Shown here: piece after piece, positions 5,730-5,860 of the stretch
Layout: each line of letters starts with the position of its first letter
How positions within the stretch are numbered: the stretch's first letter is position 1
Origin: Alphaproteobacteria bacterium
GTDB lineage: Bacteria > Pseudomonadota > Alphaproteobacteria > Rs-D84
Length of the DNA stretch: 5,860 nucleotides
Direction of reading: 5' to 3'
Assembly: GCA_024402735.1 (NCBI GenBank)
Contig: JAKSTE010000032.1
Span: 1-5,860, forward strand
The notes under the pieces: generated by a model
Seen by the model: the letters and a program-made list of their open reading frames with translations, nothing else
Told to the model about the DNA's origin: nothing
Database searches by the model: none
Program-made: the position numbers and the translations under genes

Positions 5730-5860
5730 ATGTTGCATACATCTGATTTTGATTTTGAATTACCTTCAGAGCTTATAGCTTCTCATCCTTTGCATGAACG
5801 GGATGCATCTCGTATGTTGGTTGTTGAAGATTTACAAATACAAGACAAACACATACGTGA
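5730..5860 (+). CDS. queA: QueA, SAM:tRNA ribosyltransferase-isomerase (5' part only)
   Basis: QueA transfers and rearranges the ribosyl part of S-adenosylmethionine onto preQ1 in tRNA, making epoxyqueuosine at the wobble position of tRNAs for Asn, Asp, His and Tyr. The window holds 43 codons. They match the conserved N-terminus of the family: SDFDFELPSELIASHPLHER (5-24), then DASRMLVV (25-32). The catalytic body lies beyond the edge. The gap from era is 45 bases, nearly all A and T, with no terminator and no clear ribosome site, so cotranscription with era is likely. The start at 5730 gives the N-terminus usual for the family. Confidence 0.9.
   Translation, partial: MLHTSDFDFELPSELIASHPLHERDASRMLVVEDLQIQDKHIR

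Overview
The window is an AT-rich stretch (roughly one-third GC by eye) from a Gram-negative bacterium. BamD, RlpA and two lipoprotein signal peptides require an outer membrane. The style of BamD, RlpA and Era, together with the low GC, fits an alphaproteobacterium, perhaps a gut or host-associated lineage; that placement is inference. All reading frames that end inside the window end in TAA, and gene density is very high, with no gap over about 110 bases.

Layout, left to right. (1) A leftward envelope block: murJ (lipid II flippase) at 1106-2543, then rlpA (septal-ring DPBB/SPOR lipoprotein) at 171-1022 with a textbook terminator at 122-149, then the first 18 codons of another lipoprotein (54 down to 1) behind its own promoter. 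(2) A divergent promoter region at 2544-2620 separates murJ from rightward bamD (2621-3340). (3) A leftward two-gene nucleotide-metabolism operon, a dCTP deaminase (4680-3841) followed five bases later by a compact nucleoside phosphorylase/nucleosidase-fold protein (3835-3344). Its end lies only 3 bases from the end of bamD. (4) Rightward era (4794-5684) and the start of queA (5730 to the window edge).

Two genes are broken as given. murJ ends after 67 codons, and its remainder continues in another frame about 17 residues further along the family alignment, implying loss of about 50 bases. dcd carries a single in-frame TAA at 4285-4287, with clean homologous sequence on both sides and all catalytic residues after the stop. 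Either the draft sequence has errors or this genome is losing genes. murJ is normally essential, so the distinction matters.

Functionally, the left half concerns building and dividing the envelope (lipid II export, septal peptidoglycan binding, outer-membrane protein assembly). The right half concerns nucleotide pools and translation (dCTP deamination, nucleoside cleavage, 30S maturation, queuosine in tRNA). I see no insertion sequence, CRISPR array, rRNA or tRNA. The most unusual points are the two lesions, the RlpA domain lacking two active-site positions, and the paired deaminase and mini-nucleosidase.
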